In this document: in pieces, positions 45,502-55,614 of the stretch
Numbering within the stretch: the first letter of the stretch is position 1
Layout of the letters: each line of letters begins with the position of its first letter
Assembly: GCF_014218805.1 (NCBI RefSeq)
Contig: NZ_JACJUV010000001.1
Coordinates: 3,484,501 to 3,548,500 of the forward strand
Direction of reading: 5' to 3'
Length of the DNA: 64,000 bases
Origin: Teredinibacter franksiae
GTDB lineage: Bacteria; Pseudomonadota; Gammaproteobacteria; Pseudomonadales; Cellvibrionaceae
Notes under the pieces: model-generated
Told to the model about the DNA's origin: nothing
Seen by the model: the letters and a program-made list of their open reading frames with translations, nothing else
Databases searched by the model: none
Translations under genes and position numbers: made by a program

Positions 45502-46059
45502 AGTCTCCTCCGTTATATTCGCGAAAAGCAACTCGTTACCAGCAGGTGTATCGCAGCATTTATTATTGAGGTGATGATGTTTTTCAAAAAAGTGAAGCTA
45601 GTACAGCTGTTGCGGGAGCCTAATCTAGCCGCCGTAGAAAGTAAAAGTTGAAAGTTTGGGCCTTGTACGTGGCGCACCAAAAAATTTGATTTCGATTAAA
45701 TTTTGGCTTGAATAAAGCAATGGTAGCTCGCAGACAATTCTTATAAATGGTGTTGATAGTACGAGGTAATAATTATTTTGTTTCGTTGGCGCTGAGGGAA
45801 TGCGGAAATATAATTGGGCGGTTTTTACACTTTTTTTTAGGGCGCTCGCGTACACAGGTGTGATTATTTAGAGTTGCCAAAGTGCAGATTACTAGTAGCA
45901 TCTCCAGTTATCGTATTTTCTATGCTTTAGTGGTTTCGGTGACTGTTTTTGTAAGAATCTGTTGTCCAGAACTATATTGCTTCCGCGGTCGAAATGAGAA
46001 ATCTTGATATTCTACTAATTTATCAGCTTACTTGAATACGGTATAAAAAATGTTTGCCA
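45502..46059. other. Intergenic region upstream of GH9
   Basis: About 560 bases between the GH9 start and the M23-type gene stop; must hold the GH9 promoter. No operator or -35/-10 pair was convincing. A 76-codon minus frame at 45625-45855 was not accepted. Confidence 0.4.
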
Positions 46060-46668
46060 TCACTTTACTTCTACAAAATTCCAATCAAAACGGGAGCAGT
46101 ATCCATTATTGCTGTCAAAACTGGATTGACTGTCTGGGGGAGATGTTTTAGTGCTGATAAGGGCTCCTGGCGAAACACTGGAATCAGTACCCCCGCGAAT
46201 AATTCCACCGTTGGTTCCGCTGCGGAATGTGGGCGAATAGGCGTAACAAATTAGGTCCGTATCAAATTCAATGTGTAGATGGGCGCCAAAGCTTTTGCCG
46301 CCGGTGTTCCCGTAGAAACCAATGGTAGTGTCTTTATCGACCATCTGAGACTTGGCTATAGAGATGCTCTTTAAATGCCACATGCGGCAAACAACACTAA
46401 TCACACTGCCTGCTACTAAGCGTCCCCATGATTTTTGCACTTTAACATTGTTGTAGCGAATGATTATTGTGTTTCCCGTGTTAACATCTGGCCCAGCTTC
46501 CAATACATTCCCCGTGCCAAGTGAGTAGAGGCGTGTATTGCTCCTAGCTAGATCTGTATAATCGCAGCCGTAGTGCGAAAAACCGTTTTCCCGTAGATAC
46601 CTAGCATCCTTGTAGCCAGCGGTGCAGCGCATTGAATTAATCGGCTGAACTAAATTTTGTTCACTCAT
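46060..46668 (-). CDS. M23-type (LytM-like) peptidase without visible signal peptide
   Basis: 202 residues. LytM-like signature: HYGCDYTD (H-x3-D) near residue 32, GNTIIIRYNN, MWHLKSI, and GAHLHIEFD near residue 130 (H-x-H). These are the zinc ligands of peptidoglycan endopeptidases. The N-terminus (MSEQNLVQPINSM) has no signal or membrane segment, and the C-terminus is low-complexity Ser/Thr-rich. It may be exported by a signal-independent route or act after lysis, as with phage-type enzymes. Isolated gene; surrounding gaps are long. Confidence 0.72.
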   Translation of the reverse strand: MSEQNLVQPINSMRCTAGYKDARYLRENGFSHYGCDYTDLARSNTRLYSLGTGNVLEAGPDVNTGNTIIIRYNNVKVQKSWGRLVAGSVISVVCRMWHLKSISIAKSQMVDKDTTIGFYGNTGGKSFGAHLHIEFDTDLICYAYSPTFRSGTNGGIIRGGTDSSVSPGALISTKTSPPDSQSSFDSNNGYCSRFDWNFVEVK

Positions 46669-47412
46669 GATCAGTCCTTGTTGCTATTTTTTGCGGAAGT
46701 GTAATAAAAGCTTTTCTACGGCATGGAGGGAGTTTTATCAATGAATCATGTTAACTATTTGACGCATGACAAATGAGGTTTTTAATTATATCGTTTTGGT
46801 GTTTTATAGGCTGGTCTGTAGTCAAGCGATATTTCTATGGCTGCACTTTGGGTTTTCTCTAAGACTGTTATTTCTATGCTGCCGATATCAGTGAGGTATC
46901 CATTGTTTGCCGCTGGTAACTTCGTCAGAAACCTGAAAAATAATGCTCGTTAGTATTTTAGTTCTAATGGGGGGAAACACTGGCCGATATTCTTTATCCA
47001 TCGATATTTGGTTTTCGATATCGATCTGGTGTTTGGGGATATTTTAATTGCTAGCGTTGATACTGTGTACAATGTTGTGCCCAGTATTTAAGTTGATCGA
47101 GGATGAAACTAAAAGCACCCGTTTGTTTGGTGCTATTGAAGTTGGTGTGGGTGTTGAAATTAATTGTCCTGGTGTTGTCTATGGTGATGGCTATTGCCTA
47201 GCTAATGTCGATTGGTTGAATGAAAGCGAGTAAAGATCGTTTGTGTTTCTGCTCTTGCTTGGAAATTTCGTGTGGCAACATAGTTGCGTTGCTCAGCGAG
47301 AGCCGTATCACATGGCTGTGATCAGCCAAGTAGAAAACGAAATATTTAATACTAACGCCTTCTGAACCATAGGTGTGGTTGTGCCGATTCGCTGGCGGGC
47401 AACTAACGCTGG
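46669..47412. other. Intergenic region, no gene accepted
   Basis: About 740 bases. A 61-codon plus frame at 47048-47233 starts with a hydrophobic stretch but has no family resemblance and no clear Shine-Dalgarno; it could be a remnant. No RNA gene or repeat was recognised. Confidence 0.4.
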
Positions 47413-47946
47413 TTACCCCTCAAATTGCGGTAGGCTATTCAAGAATTTTTTACCAGCACCAGATATCCATAAGCTACCGTTCTTAAACTTTGCCGCAAAG
47501 GCAAGCCGGCCAAATAGCGCGGAAATAACGATAACGAGTACCAGCGTGATAGATACACCGATTAATGCGCCGTTGTCGGTTGCCGCGCCCATAAAGATAC
47601 CGGCTGTTGTTAATGCAACTAAGACCCACTGAAAGGCAATAAACATCTTTCTCTTTTTAATGTGTTTGTCACAGAGCGGCAGTTCGATTTTAAACTTCTT
47701 TTGAAAGATCAGTGCAAGAATAATCGTTAAAAGCAGGGCCACCAATATAGTGAGGTATATCCAAGGGTTTAAATAGGTTAGCTTAACTTTCTTTTTGTTT
47801 TGTGTGTCATCGTTACATTTAAAGCAGCGGGATGGCAACGTATCCTCTGGGGCCATAACAATATAGCGCCCTTTGCGTTTAATATCGCCGGGAGTAGAGT
47901 CGACCAGCTTGGCCTCCGGAGGGGTGTAAGCGGAATCGGTGGTCAT
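47413..47946 (-). CDS. Hypothetical membrane protein, four helices, Cys motif
   Basis: 177 residues. A soluble N-terminus (about 1-55) contains RCFKCN, a C-x2-C, and a C-H pair follows in LPLCDKH (about residue 91), which together may bind a metal. Membrane segments lie at about 62-82, 103-119 and 124-146. I do not recognise a named family. Codon use looks genuine and the stop is followed by nothing coding. Confidence 0.6.
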   Translation of the reverse strand: MTTDSAYTPPEAKLVDSTPGDIKRKGRYIVMAPEDTLPSRCFKCNDDTQNKKKVKLTYLNPWIYLTILVALLLTIILALIFQKKFKIELPLCDKHIKKRKMFIAFQWVLVALTTAGIFMGAATDNGALIGVSITLVLVIVISALFGRLAFAAKFKNGSLWISGAGKKFLNSLPQFEG

Positions 47947-48393
47947 CTGGGTATCCTTATGCTTTATATCAGTCGATTAAGTAATCATATATTGTTGAGA
48001 GTCGATTTGTAGCCTGTACGCGGGTTTTATTGTGTTATTTGACTTTTTTGATCTGTTATACCGTTACGCTTACCTCAGAAGGCCGAGCCTAGCCGGATCG
48101 TAGGGTGTTTCCCAGGTACGTTTCCATGATGAGTTTACATGTGTGGATGGCCCTGTAAATCGGCTCTCTAGGCTGTCCATATGGCGTCCTCACAGCTCCG
48201 GCATTGGCTTTTCATATGCTTGATTCAGTAGCCCTAGCCTTTTTGATTATGCGGGGGGGGGTTGGTGCTGTATGTTTTTTGCGCAAAAACTCGACAAATG
48301 CCCCTTAAGTCTCTATAGTGCGCGCCCCTTGTGCCTATCGAAAAACACACGTTATTCGCTTCGCTCCCCCTATTTTGTATTTGGACACTTTCA
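47947..48393. other. Intergenic region before the ABC-F gene
   Basis: About 450 bases. It holds a 9-G homopolymer at 48253-48261, no accepted gene and no clear promoter motif. Both neighbours (divergent) may have promoters here. Confidence 0.4.
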
Positions 48394-50004
48394 TTGATTA
48401 CTACAGCAAACATCACCATGCAATTCGGCGCAGCGCCGTTGTTCGAAAATATTTCCGTTAAGTTCGGAGCAGGAAAACGCTACGGGCTTATTGGCGCTAA
48501 CGGCTCTGGCAAGTCCACGTTTATGAAAATTCTTAGTGGTGAGTTAGCGCCCACTTCCGGCACGGTATCGTTTGAGCCGGGTGTGAAAGTCGGCACACTT
48601 AGCCAGGACCAGTTCGCGTTCGAGCAATACAGCGTGATAGATGCCGTGATTCAGGGCGATGTTGAGCTGTGGAAAGTAAAACAGGAGCGTGAGCGTATTT
48701 ATAGCCTGCCTGAAATGAGCGAAGAAGAGGGCATGCTGGTGGCCGGTCTAGAAAGCGAATTTGCAGAAATGGACGGTTACAGCGCAGAAAGCCGCGCGGG
48801 AGACATACTTTTGGAGGCCGGTATTGCCGAGCAATATCACTTTGGCCCTATGTCGGAAGTAGCCCCAGGCTACAAGGTTCGTGTGTTACTAGCACAAGCC
48901 TTGTTTTCCAACCCTGATATTCTGCTGCTAGACGAGCCCACAAACAACCTAGATATTCACACCATCGGTTGGCTGGGCACGGTGCTTAATGAGCGCAAAT
49001 GTACCATGATCATTATTTCGCACGACCGTCACTTTTTAAATTCGGTGTGTACCCACATGGCAGACATAGATTACGGGGATTTGCGTATATACCCCGGTAA
49101 CTATGAAGCCTTTATTCAGGCTTCTACGCTCATTCAAGAGCAGCTGCACACCGAAAACGCCAAGAAATCGGTCGAAATGGAAGAGCTGCAGTCGTTTGTG
49201 AACCGTTTCTCCGCCAACGCATCGAAGGCAAAACAGGCCAGCTCACGGGCCAAGCGCTTAGAGAAAATTTCACTAAACGAAATTAAGTCCTCTAGCCGAC
49301 AGTCGCCCTATATTAGCTATCAGCAGTGCAAAAAACTGCACCGCCAAGCATTAGTGCTGGAAGATTTGGCGCACGGCTACGACGGCGAAGCGCTGTTTAG
49401 TAAGGGCAATATTATCCTGGAAGCCGGTGCACGCCTTGCTGTTATTGGCGAAAATGGTGCTGGAAAGTCCACTTTTTTACGCTGTCTTATTAGCGAAATA
49501 CAAGCTAACAACGGTGTTGTTAAATGGGCAGAAAATGCCACACTCGGCTATTGCCCACAAGATAGTACAGGGGATTTTGATTGCGATTCCACGTTGTTTG
49601 AATGGATGTCGCAATGGCGCCAGCCCAAACATGACGACTTGGCCGTACGCGGCATGCTGGGACGCCTACTGTTTACCTCTGACGATGCTAATAAAAAAGT
49701 GCGCGTGTGCTCCGGGGGCGAAAAAAATCGCTTACTCTTTGGCAAGTTGATGATGATGGATACCAATGTCCTGGTAATGGATGAACCCACCAACCACTTA
49801 GACATGGAGTCGATTGAAGCGCTGAATACGGCGCTTAAAAAATACGACGGCACCATAATTTTCGTTAGCCATGACAGAGAGTTCGTATCGTCGCTGGCTA
49901 CGCGTGTTATCGAGATTAAAGATCAGCAAGTGCTAGATTATCAGGGCAACTACAATGAGTACCTTGCCCACAAAAATAAAGAAAAGGAGCAGGCGGCGGC
50001 TTAA
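48394..50004 (+). CDS. ybiT: ABC-F ATPase YbiT
   Basis: 536 residues from TTG 48394. The longer frame from 48331 adds 21 residues not found in the family; starting at TTG gives [20 protein letters not shown], which matches the YbiT N-terminus. Two ABC domains: Walker [13 protein letters not shown] and [12 protein letters not shown], signatures near [15 protein letters not shown] and [14 protein letters not shown], Walker [12 protein letters not shown] and [10 protein letters not shown]. The inter-domain linker contains [19 protein letters not shown] proteins are soluble and act on the ribosome; YbiT's exact role is not settled. Confidence 0.9.
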   Translation: MITTANITMQFGAAPLFENISVKFGAGKRYGLIGANGSGKSTFMKILSGELAPTSGTVSFEPGVKVGTLSQDQFAFEQYSVIDAVIQGDVELWKVKQERERIYSLPEMSEEEGMLVAGLESEFAEMDGYSAESRAGDILLEAGIAEQYHFGPMSEVAPGYKVRVLLAQALFSNPDILLLDEPTNNLDIHTIGWLGTVLNERKCTMIIISHDRHFLNSVCTHMADIDYGDLRIYPGNYEAFIQASTLIQEQLHTENAKKSVEMEELQSFVNRFSANASKAKQASSRAKRLEKISLNEIKSSSRQSPYISYQQCKKLHRQALVLEDLAHGYDGEALFSKGNIILEAGARLAVIGENGAGKSTFLRCLISEIQANNGVVKWAENATLGYCPQDSTGDFDCDSTLFEWMSQWRQPKHDDLAVRGMLGRLLFTSDDANKKVRVCSGGEKNRLLFGKLMMMDTNVLVMDEPTNHLDMESIEALNTALKKYDGTIIFVSHDREFVSSLATRVIEIKDQQVLDYQGNYNEYLAHKNKEKEQAAA

Positions 50005-50657
50005 GGCCTCTTATCTACTTTAAACAACTGAGCAAGCGCCAAAATTTTTAGATCGGGCGCTTGTGTGCCGTTCTGTCCATTCCGGGCGAACGTTTATGTT
50101 TTAACACGCGCCCATGCGTATTGCCCTTAGGGCAATTAAAAATCACGCCTGTATCATTCCTTCTTTACTCGAAATCGCCGGGCCCATGAGCGTTCGCCTG
50201 CACTAATGGTGCACCCCTTTATACCCATGCCCACGCCTAAGTTGTACCTATTCGTGCGCCGCCCCAAGAAACCCCCTTTGCCCGTCATTCATTCTATAGA
50301 GCTAGTTGCGGTATCAATATGTGTGCCGTCATTTGATATGATATATCAATGGAGCTAAGCCTAGTACCTGTTGTGATAATTCGCACAAAGTTTAGTTTGA
50401 AATTAACGAGACTATTTTTATTTGGTAATAATAGTTTGTTTTTAAATGCGGGTGAGAAAACACATAGTGTTTTTATTAACGCGAAATAAATAGGCCTGTT
50501 TTTCGTTATTTTTAGAAACTATATATAGGCGCGAGGTTGTTATGTATAAATGATTGAAGACAAGAAGACCGTTGCTCTGATTAAATCACCCAACCTCTAA
50601 TGTAGAAGGTTTTCTCAAGTACCATAGCCCCAATAAATAGCGTAAAAGGAGTTTACG
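50005..50657. other. Intergenic region after ybiT
   Basis: About 650 bases. A hairpin CAAGCGCC (50033-50040) / GGCGCTTG (50056-50063), with a 15-base loop and no T-run, may end ybiT. An inverted repeat TTGATAT-GAT-ATATCAA lies at 50333-50349, a possible operator. AAAAGGAG precedes the next gene. Otherwise nothing was recognised. Confidence 0.45.
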
Positions 50658-52418
50658 ATGATTATTTCAGAAGACCAGTTTCGGCTCAGGCAGCGTTTCG
50701 AAGATATTGAGCTGGGTAGAGTTATCCCTCAGTTCTTTTTAAGGCCATGCCGCCTAAAAATACTAATGGTGGTAGACGGGTTTCCAGGAAGTTTTTTGAA
50801 TGTTTCCTATAGCCATTCCTATTTTGGCTTATCCGCTGTGTTAGATACGCTGCGCGATAACCCTGAACACTTTGTAAAATTTGATGTGACGCGCGCACAC
50901 AGGCAAACGGATACCTTCAAGCCGAACCCTGCTACAGATCCAGATTTGCACGATAAGTACGGTCCGCATTTCGAAAATTTTCGTTTTGATCAGCCGGGTT
51001 TCAATGTTGACGAATACGATCAGATTTGGTTTTTCGGTGCGCGAGGGAACCCATTGGATAGCCAGCGTCTATCGATCGATGAGCTGGAGGTAGTATCGCG
51101 TTGGATGGATGCCGGTGGTGGTGTTTTTGCTACGGGTGATCACGCTGACTTGGGTGCATCATTGTGTTCGGGTATACCTCGGGTGCGCAGTATGCGTAAA
51201 TGGACAGCAGCACAATCGGTACCCTCCGGAAGTGGAGTGAATCGTCACGACACCTTGGATAAAGGTGACAATTCGGTCTACACCTTCGACGATGAGTCGG
51301 ACACCACCCCTATGACGATAACCTACAAAAAATATGCGCTAAATTCTTTTTCCCCGTTCGTAAGGCGACACCAACCTCATGCGCTCCTGTGTGGGCAAAA
51401 AGGTGTCATCGATATACTGCCTGATCACCCACATGAAGGCGAGGTGATCGATACCGCCGGCATAAACTTGTCCGCAAGCTTTAGCTTTAATGGCTATAGC
51501 AACGACGAATTTCCAAGCGCTACTGTTTCGGGGCCAAAGCCAGAGGTTGTTGCTTGGGCGCATGTTAAATCAGACCACACAGCCGTATCCGATCTAAACA
51601 AAGGCTTTGTTAACGCAAAAACGTTCGGCGCTATCGGTGCATATGATGGTCAAGACGTGGATATAGGGCGAGTGGCTGTCGATTCAACCTGGCACCATTG
51701 GTTTGATGTGAATTTAACCGGGCGTCCTCAATCAAGGTTGGACAGCCCACCTAACAATGCTTCAAACCCAAAAACGGAGGGTTTCTTATATGATGCAGCA
51801 GGGCAGGCGGAGTATAGGCGCATTCAAAATTACTTCCGTAATGTGGGTATGTGGTTGGCCGATAAACCTAAGCAGCGTTGTATGTTTATACGTGCACTAT
51901 GGGGAAGCCTGATTCGCTATCCTCTCGTAGAAGAAATCCATTCGCGGTTGACTATTTGGCAGTTGGGAGAGCTAGCACGAGACGCTATTGGTAGAACCTC
52001 CAGTAAATGTACCCTAAACCGTTGGGTTATCGATTTATTTCCTGTCGAAGTATTAGATCCTTGGCGTAAATTCGAACTGCCGGATGACTTTCCTGGCCCC
52101 TGCCTAACCTGTCCGCCGCTGGAGTCGCTGGAGATATTTACGCTAGGTGGCATTATGCAAAATATTGTTGAAGTCACCGATATCAAGTCAAACGCAAGGC
52201 TTGAGGAGGTTGACGAAAAGCTATTGTCAGAGGCATTGGTGAAGGGGGCTGAAACGGGTTTACAGTTATTTGTGGAAAACTTTAAGCAAAGCATCAGTTT
52301 GAGCGAGAAATTTGTATCAGATATTGGTGCGGCAGCAAAAGACCTACCAAAAGCCTCGTGCTTTGAAGCACAGTCCCGTCCTGTTAGCTGTAAGAAGAAA
52401 ACCACAGAGCTAGCCTAG
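50658..52418 (+). CDS. Orphan protein with class I glutamine amidotransferase-like (ThuA-like) N-terminal domain
   Basis: 586 residues, strong AAAAGGAG upstream. The N-terminus reads KILMVVDGFPGSFLN, then YDQIWFFGARGNPLDS and SRWMDAGGGVFATGDHADLG, resembling the Rossmann-like core of GATase1/ThuA proteins. A later stretch has VVAWAHVK and GRVAVDSTWHHWFDVNL, as in ThuA-like proteins. The C-terminal 200 residues (after about 400) are helical with CLTCPP and no recognised domain. No signal peptide. I do not know its function. Confidence 0.6.
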   Translation: MIISEDQFRLRQRFEDIELGRVIPQFFLRPCRLKILMVVDGFPGSFLNVSYSHSYFGLSAVLDTLRDNPEHFVKFDVTRAHRQTDTFKPNPATDPDLHDKYGPHFENFRFDQPGFNVDEYDQIWFFGARGNPLDSQRLSIDELEVVSRWMDAGGGVFATGDHADLGASLCSGIPRVRSMRKWTAAQSVPSGSGVNRHDTLDKGDNSVYTFDDESDTTPMTITYKKYALNSFSPFVRRHQPHALLCGQKGVIDILPDHPHEGEVIDTAGINLSASFSFNGYSNDEFPSATVSGPKPEVVAWAHVKSDHTAVSDLNKGFVNAKTFGAIGAYDGQDVDIGRVAVDSTWHHWFDVNLTGRPQSRLDSPPNNASNPKTEGFLYDAAGQAEYRRIQNYFRNVGMWLADKPKQRCMFIRALWGSLIRYPLVEEIHSRLTIWQLGELARDAIGRTSSKCTLNRWVIDLFPVEVLDPWRKFELPDDFPGPCLTCPPLESLEIFTLGGIMQNIVEVTDIKSNARLEEVDEKLLSEALVKGAETGLQLFVENFKQSISLSEKFVSDIGAAAKDLPKASCFEAQSRPVSCKKKTTELA

Positions 52419-52438
52419 GTTTGACACATTGGCATTCA

Positions 52439-52466
52439 ATGCTGCAGGCTTTATGGCCTGCAGCAT
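52439..52466 (+). terminator. Strong hairpin after the 586-residue gene
   Basis: ATGCTGCAGGC, loop TTTATG, GCCTGCAGCAT: a perfect 11-bp stem 20 bases past the stop, without a following T-run. Probable terminator or 3' stabiliser. Confidence 0.6.
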
Positions 52467-53080
52467 GCTTGCTGTGCATATTATTGGCGACATTGCCCGC
52501 ACCGACTTAGCGGGCTTTCATACATCCGGGTGTTTCCATATGGGAGGTACTGGGTGCCCAGGATCTGTGCAATCTGTTACCTATATAGTTACCGCTTGCG
52601 AGAAATGTAAGCGGCGACCCTGCGTTTAGTTATACCCACATTTTTGGCGCAGGAAAGCTTTAGGCTTGCTACAGATGGTTGAGCAGGACTAGTCACGAAT
52701 GGTTAAGCTTGTGGATGATGAATACATAAATCGAGTTTATCGGATATGATCAGGGCTAACTTTGGAGATTGAAAGTAAGGTTGGCGACATACTTGCCAAA
52801 GGTTAGCTAAAGCGTTAAAAGCGCTTTTCAAAAATTAGTAAAATAAGCGGATGTCCGGTCGCTAGCCCTCTAGTTCCAGTCAGGGTTCATTGTATTGCAA
52901 AACCGCGCGTAACCAAGTAATACTATGACCCTATAATAGCCGTCTACTTTTTCGACGCGTATGTGATCAACTGGATTGCCATAATAAACGTGGTTACATG
53001 CTCGATAGTAGTTAGTTGGGCGAAAGCCTCATTAAGTAGAATAGTGGTTGGCAGAGAAGCAATAAAAAATGAGAGTGTGA
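52467..53080. other. Intergenic region, no gene accepted
   Basis: About 610 bases. A 66-codon frame at 52429-52629 starts inside the hairpin arm and was rejected. A 12-base palindrome AAAAGCGCTTTT lies at 52817-52828. No RNA gene was recognised. Confidence 0.4.
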
Positions 53081-53479
53081 ATGGCAAAGGCACAAAGTAA
53101 AACACAGAAAAAAATTGAGAATAGTATTAGAAGCGTACTCGTCGATGTGTGTGAGCAGAGTTTAAAAGATGTGGATGGCTTTCAGTGGATCACTCATCAG
53201 GTAAATTTTACGGATTTTCCCGCTAGCTTAATGATCACAGTAGCCTTTGATAATGATGCAGATTGTGAACGGCCCGAATGTAGTGGGGGCGCACCTAATA
53301 TCAGGAAGTTAATCCAAGCCAAATTGCTAAGAATTGGCGTGAAGCTTAAGGGGGTTAATAACCAAATTTTATTTGATTCCGAAGAGTCGTGCGAGAGAGA
53401 TCATGATGGCGACTGGCAGGTGAGGCTTGACGCCAGAAAGGGGCGGTCTATTCCAAGAAATCGTCCAGATCATGCTTGA
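53081..53479 (+). CDS. Hypothetical cytoplasmic protein
   Basis: 132 residues, lysine-rich N-terminus (AKAQSKTQKKIENSIRS), mixed alpha/beta, an acidic Cys-containing segment (DNDADCERPECSGG) and C-terminal SCERDHDGDWQVRL. No signal peptide or membrane segment. The sequence looks genuinely coding; family unknown. GAGAG about 8 bases upstream of ATG 53081. Confidence 0.6.
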   Translation: MAKAQSKTQKKIENSIRSVLVDVCEQSLKDVDGFQWITHQVNFTDFPASLMITVAFDNDADCERPECSGGAPNIRKLIQAKLLRIGVKLKGVNNQILFDSEESCERDHDGDWQVRLDARKGRSIPRNRPDHA

Positions 53480-53742
53480 TAAAATCCACCTATAAAAATA
53501 TTTTGTAATGGATGAGTCCAGTCTTTTTGGCTGATCTACATGGAGAGTTTTACTGAGTGCCCACCTACAGGTTCGTGCTCCCATGTTAGTCGAGCCTTCT
53601 TTTGGCTTAAGAAGCGCACCCTGTGCGCCCACAGACATGGCGTTTAGGGATTGTAAGTTGTGTGGTTATTTAATGCAGATAGCGAGTAGCTCCTCCCCGC
53701 TATATAAATATTTTATCGATTAGGGCGTGAGTAGTGTGCCGC

Positions 53743-55026
53743 TTACATTATTTGAAAGACGAGCGGTATACCGGGTAGAACGTCGTATGTCAGGTAGGCA
53801 CTCCAGCCTGACATGAGTTTGCGAAATCCGGATAGAGATTTACCCGAGATGCGAATGTTGGTTTGCATATGCTGGGTAACGTACTCGCCAGCAGGGACCC
53901 GTATATGCGATATAGCCATATAGGCAATTTCTCTGTCTTCCTGCTTAAGGATAATAAATGAATCTTCCAGCTCGAAATCGTAAATCGTAGGGTTTAGGAC
54001 CTGCAAGGGGAAGTTGATGGATATTTCCCCTTGCTCTTTAAGCAGTGACATCATTGAATCCATTTTTACATCAACTTCGCTCCAACCAATGGCGTATTCC
54101 ATTTTAAGCGCTTGGGATTTATGGTGAATACTTACAAAAATGCTGCTGTGAAAAATAACACCTAGGCTAAAGAGTACGCCAATGACCAAATAGGTGTATT
54201 GTCTAAGCCTTGGTGTTAAGGGTTTTATGTTTTTAGCTTGTGGCAAAATAGCGCTTGCCAAATAGGTGCCTGATGCAATAGCAAAACTTAAGACGAATAA
54301 ATTCAAAGCAAATATATAGGCTGAAACCTCGATTAGAGTAAGCTCGTTTTGGTTCAGCCAATACTTTCCTATATAAAGTGCAGGCAGTGTGAAAATCGCG
54401 CCCCAAAAAACGGTGAATAAAAAGTGTTTGAGCAGCAGGCGTAAAACAGCGTTGTACTTAATGCCATGGCGCTGGAGTGTTGGGGTAATAAAGTCAATAC
54501 TAAAAGTGAAGGCCAAAAAAAGTATGCTTAATACTTCCGCTATTACTCTTGTGTAGGTGTATGGGTAATAGCCAATGGCGAGAATAATCATCTGTGAGAT
54601 GACATACAGCAGTATAAGTTTGGATTCTTCAGTGGCCTGCATCCATAAAGGCAGCTCTTTTCCTTGCCCATTTGGAAATCCTTGTGATTTCTCATAGGCA
54701 GCAGAACATTTTTCTTTTATTGGAAAGAGCAACAGCGATGCCATAACAAGGGAGCCGCCCGAAACCAACCCCGCCAGCACAACTTTAGACTGCGACGAAA
54801 AGAAAAAATCGACAATAATATCGGCTGCTCGGTGCCACGAACTTGGGAATAAATAGCTCAGTACCGCCTGATAAATTGCCTGCTGATGTTTCACTCCAAG
54901 AAAAGCGCAGGTGCCAAATATGACAAGGCCTGAAAAGAAGTAGAGCAAAAGAAAACGCGATGATTGCTTTGAGTGCAAAAAATTGGCTTTGCTAATGCTT
55001 GTGAGGACTAATGTGAGTTTGTACAC
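53743..55026 (-). CDS. Hypothetical multi-pass membrane protein
   Basis: 427 residues with about 8 predicted membrane helices (clear at residues about 26-44, 86-105, 134-152, 160-178, 199-220, 232-256, 278-298) and a soluble C-terminal part (about 305-427) that is beta-rich and probably periplasmic. I do not recognise a family. It lies upstream of intergenic sequence and the cheY-like gene on the same strand. Confidence 0.55.
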   Translation of the reverse strand: MYKLTLVLTSISKANFLHSKQSSRFLLLYFFSGLVIFGTCAFLGVKHQQAIYQAVLSYLFPSSWHRAADIIVDFFFSSQSKVVLAGLVSGGSLVMASLLLFPIKEKCSAAYEKSQGFPNGQGKELPLWMQATEESKLILLYVISQMIILAIGYYPYTYTRVIAEVLSILFLAFTFSIDFITPTLQRHGIKYNAVLRLLLKHFLFTVFWGAIFTLPALYIGKYWLNQNELTLIEVSAYIFALNLFVLSFAIASGTYLASAILPQAKNIKPLTPRLRQYTYLVIGVLFSLGVIFHSSIFVSIHHKSQALKMEYAIGWSEVDVKMDSMMSLLKEQGEISINFPLQVLNPTIYDFELEDSFIILKQEDREIAYMAISHIRVPAGEYVTQHMQTNIRISGKSLSGFRKLMSGWSAYLTYDVLPGIPLVFQIM

Positions 55027-55185
55027 TACTTAAAATGCCCGCGTGTATGAGTTTTGGAAATGCTACCACAAGGTGACATTGCTTTTGTTGTCTTCTTTAG
55101 CCGTGGGCTGAATGCAATGTAAGGCCTGCCCTTTGGTGATCACGCGTACCTTTGCCCTAAGTTGTTGCCCGTATGATATCGCTAA

Positions 55186-55593
55186 TTATGGAAGTTTTAC
55201 TTTACGAAGTAGCTTTATAAAACGATATTCCAGTTCTTTTGGTTGAAAGGGTTTCGATAAATAGTCACTTACACCAGCCTCTAACGCATTAACCACTCTT
55301 TCTTTTTCGGTTGTGGCGGTTAGCATGAGAAACGGAATGTGACAGTAATTTTCAGCGTTCCTGACGAGTTTAAGCAGCTCCAAACCGGATACTTTTGGCA
55401 TGTCCCAGTCGCAAATTATTATGTCTATACGAGTACTTTTCATTATCTTCCATGCCTCGTCGCCGTTGGGGGCAATATGAATTTTCTGAACCCCAATGTC
55501 CTTAAGGCACGAATTTACTACGCTGCGTATAGATTCCATATCATCTACAACTAGCACGTTGATCGTTTGAAATATTCTATCCATCTTATCCAT
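55186..55593 (-). CDS. Single-domain response regulator (CheY-like)
   Basis: 135 residues, receiver only: D17/D18, phosphoacceptor D62 (IIICDWDMPKVSGLELL), T-region MLTATTE and K-region LSKPFQPKELEYR. The N-terminal MDKMDRIFQTI is an alternative-start region (ATG 55584). GTAGGG precedes ATG 55593. No kinase gene is adjacent; it may receive phosphate from an unlinked kinase. A small ORF with a signal-like sequence lies 21 bases upstream. Confidence 0.88.
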   Translation of the reverse strand: MDKMDRIFQTINVLVVDDMESIRSVVNSCLKDIGVQKIHIAPNGDEAWKIMKSTRIDIIICDWDMPKVSGLELLKLVRNAENYCHIPFLMLTATTEKERVVNALEAGVSDYLSKPFQPKELEYRFIKLLRKVKLP

Positions 55594-55614
55594 AAACTAC
55601 CCTACCATGAAGGC

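Noticed and set aside
45625..45855. 76-codon minus-strand frame upstream of GH9
   Set aside because: Low-complexity, AT-rich, no ribosome binding site; likely chance.
47048..47233. 61-codon plus-strand frame with hydrophobic start
   Set aside because: No family match and no clear start signals; could be a remnant but not supportable.
52429..52629. 66-codon plus-strand frame
   Set aside because: Its beginning overlaps the hairpin and the composition is not gene-like.
52817..52828. AAAAGCGCTTTT palindrome as an operator
   Set aside because: Short and single; palindromes of this size occur by chance in such AT-rich DNA.
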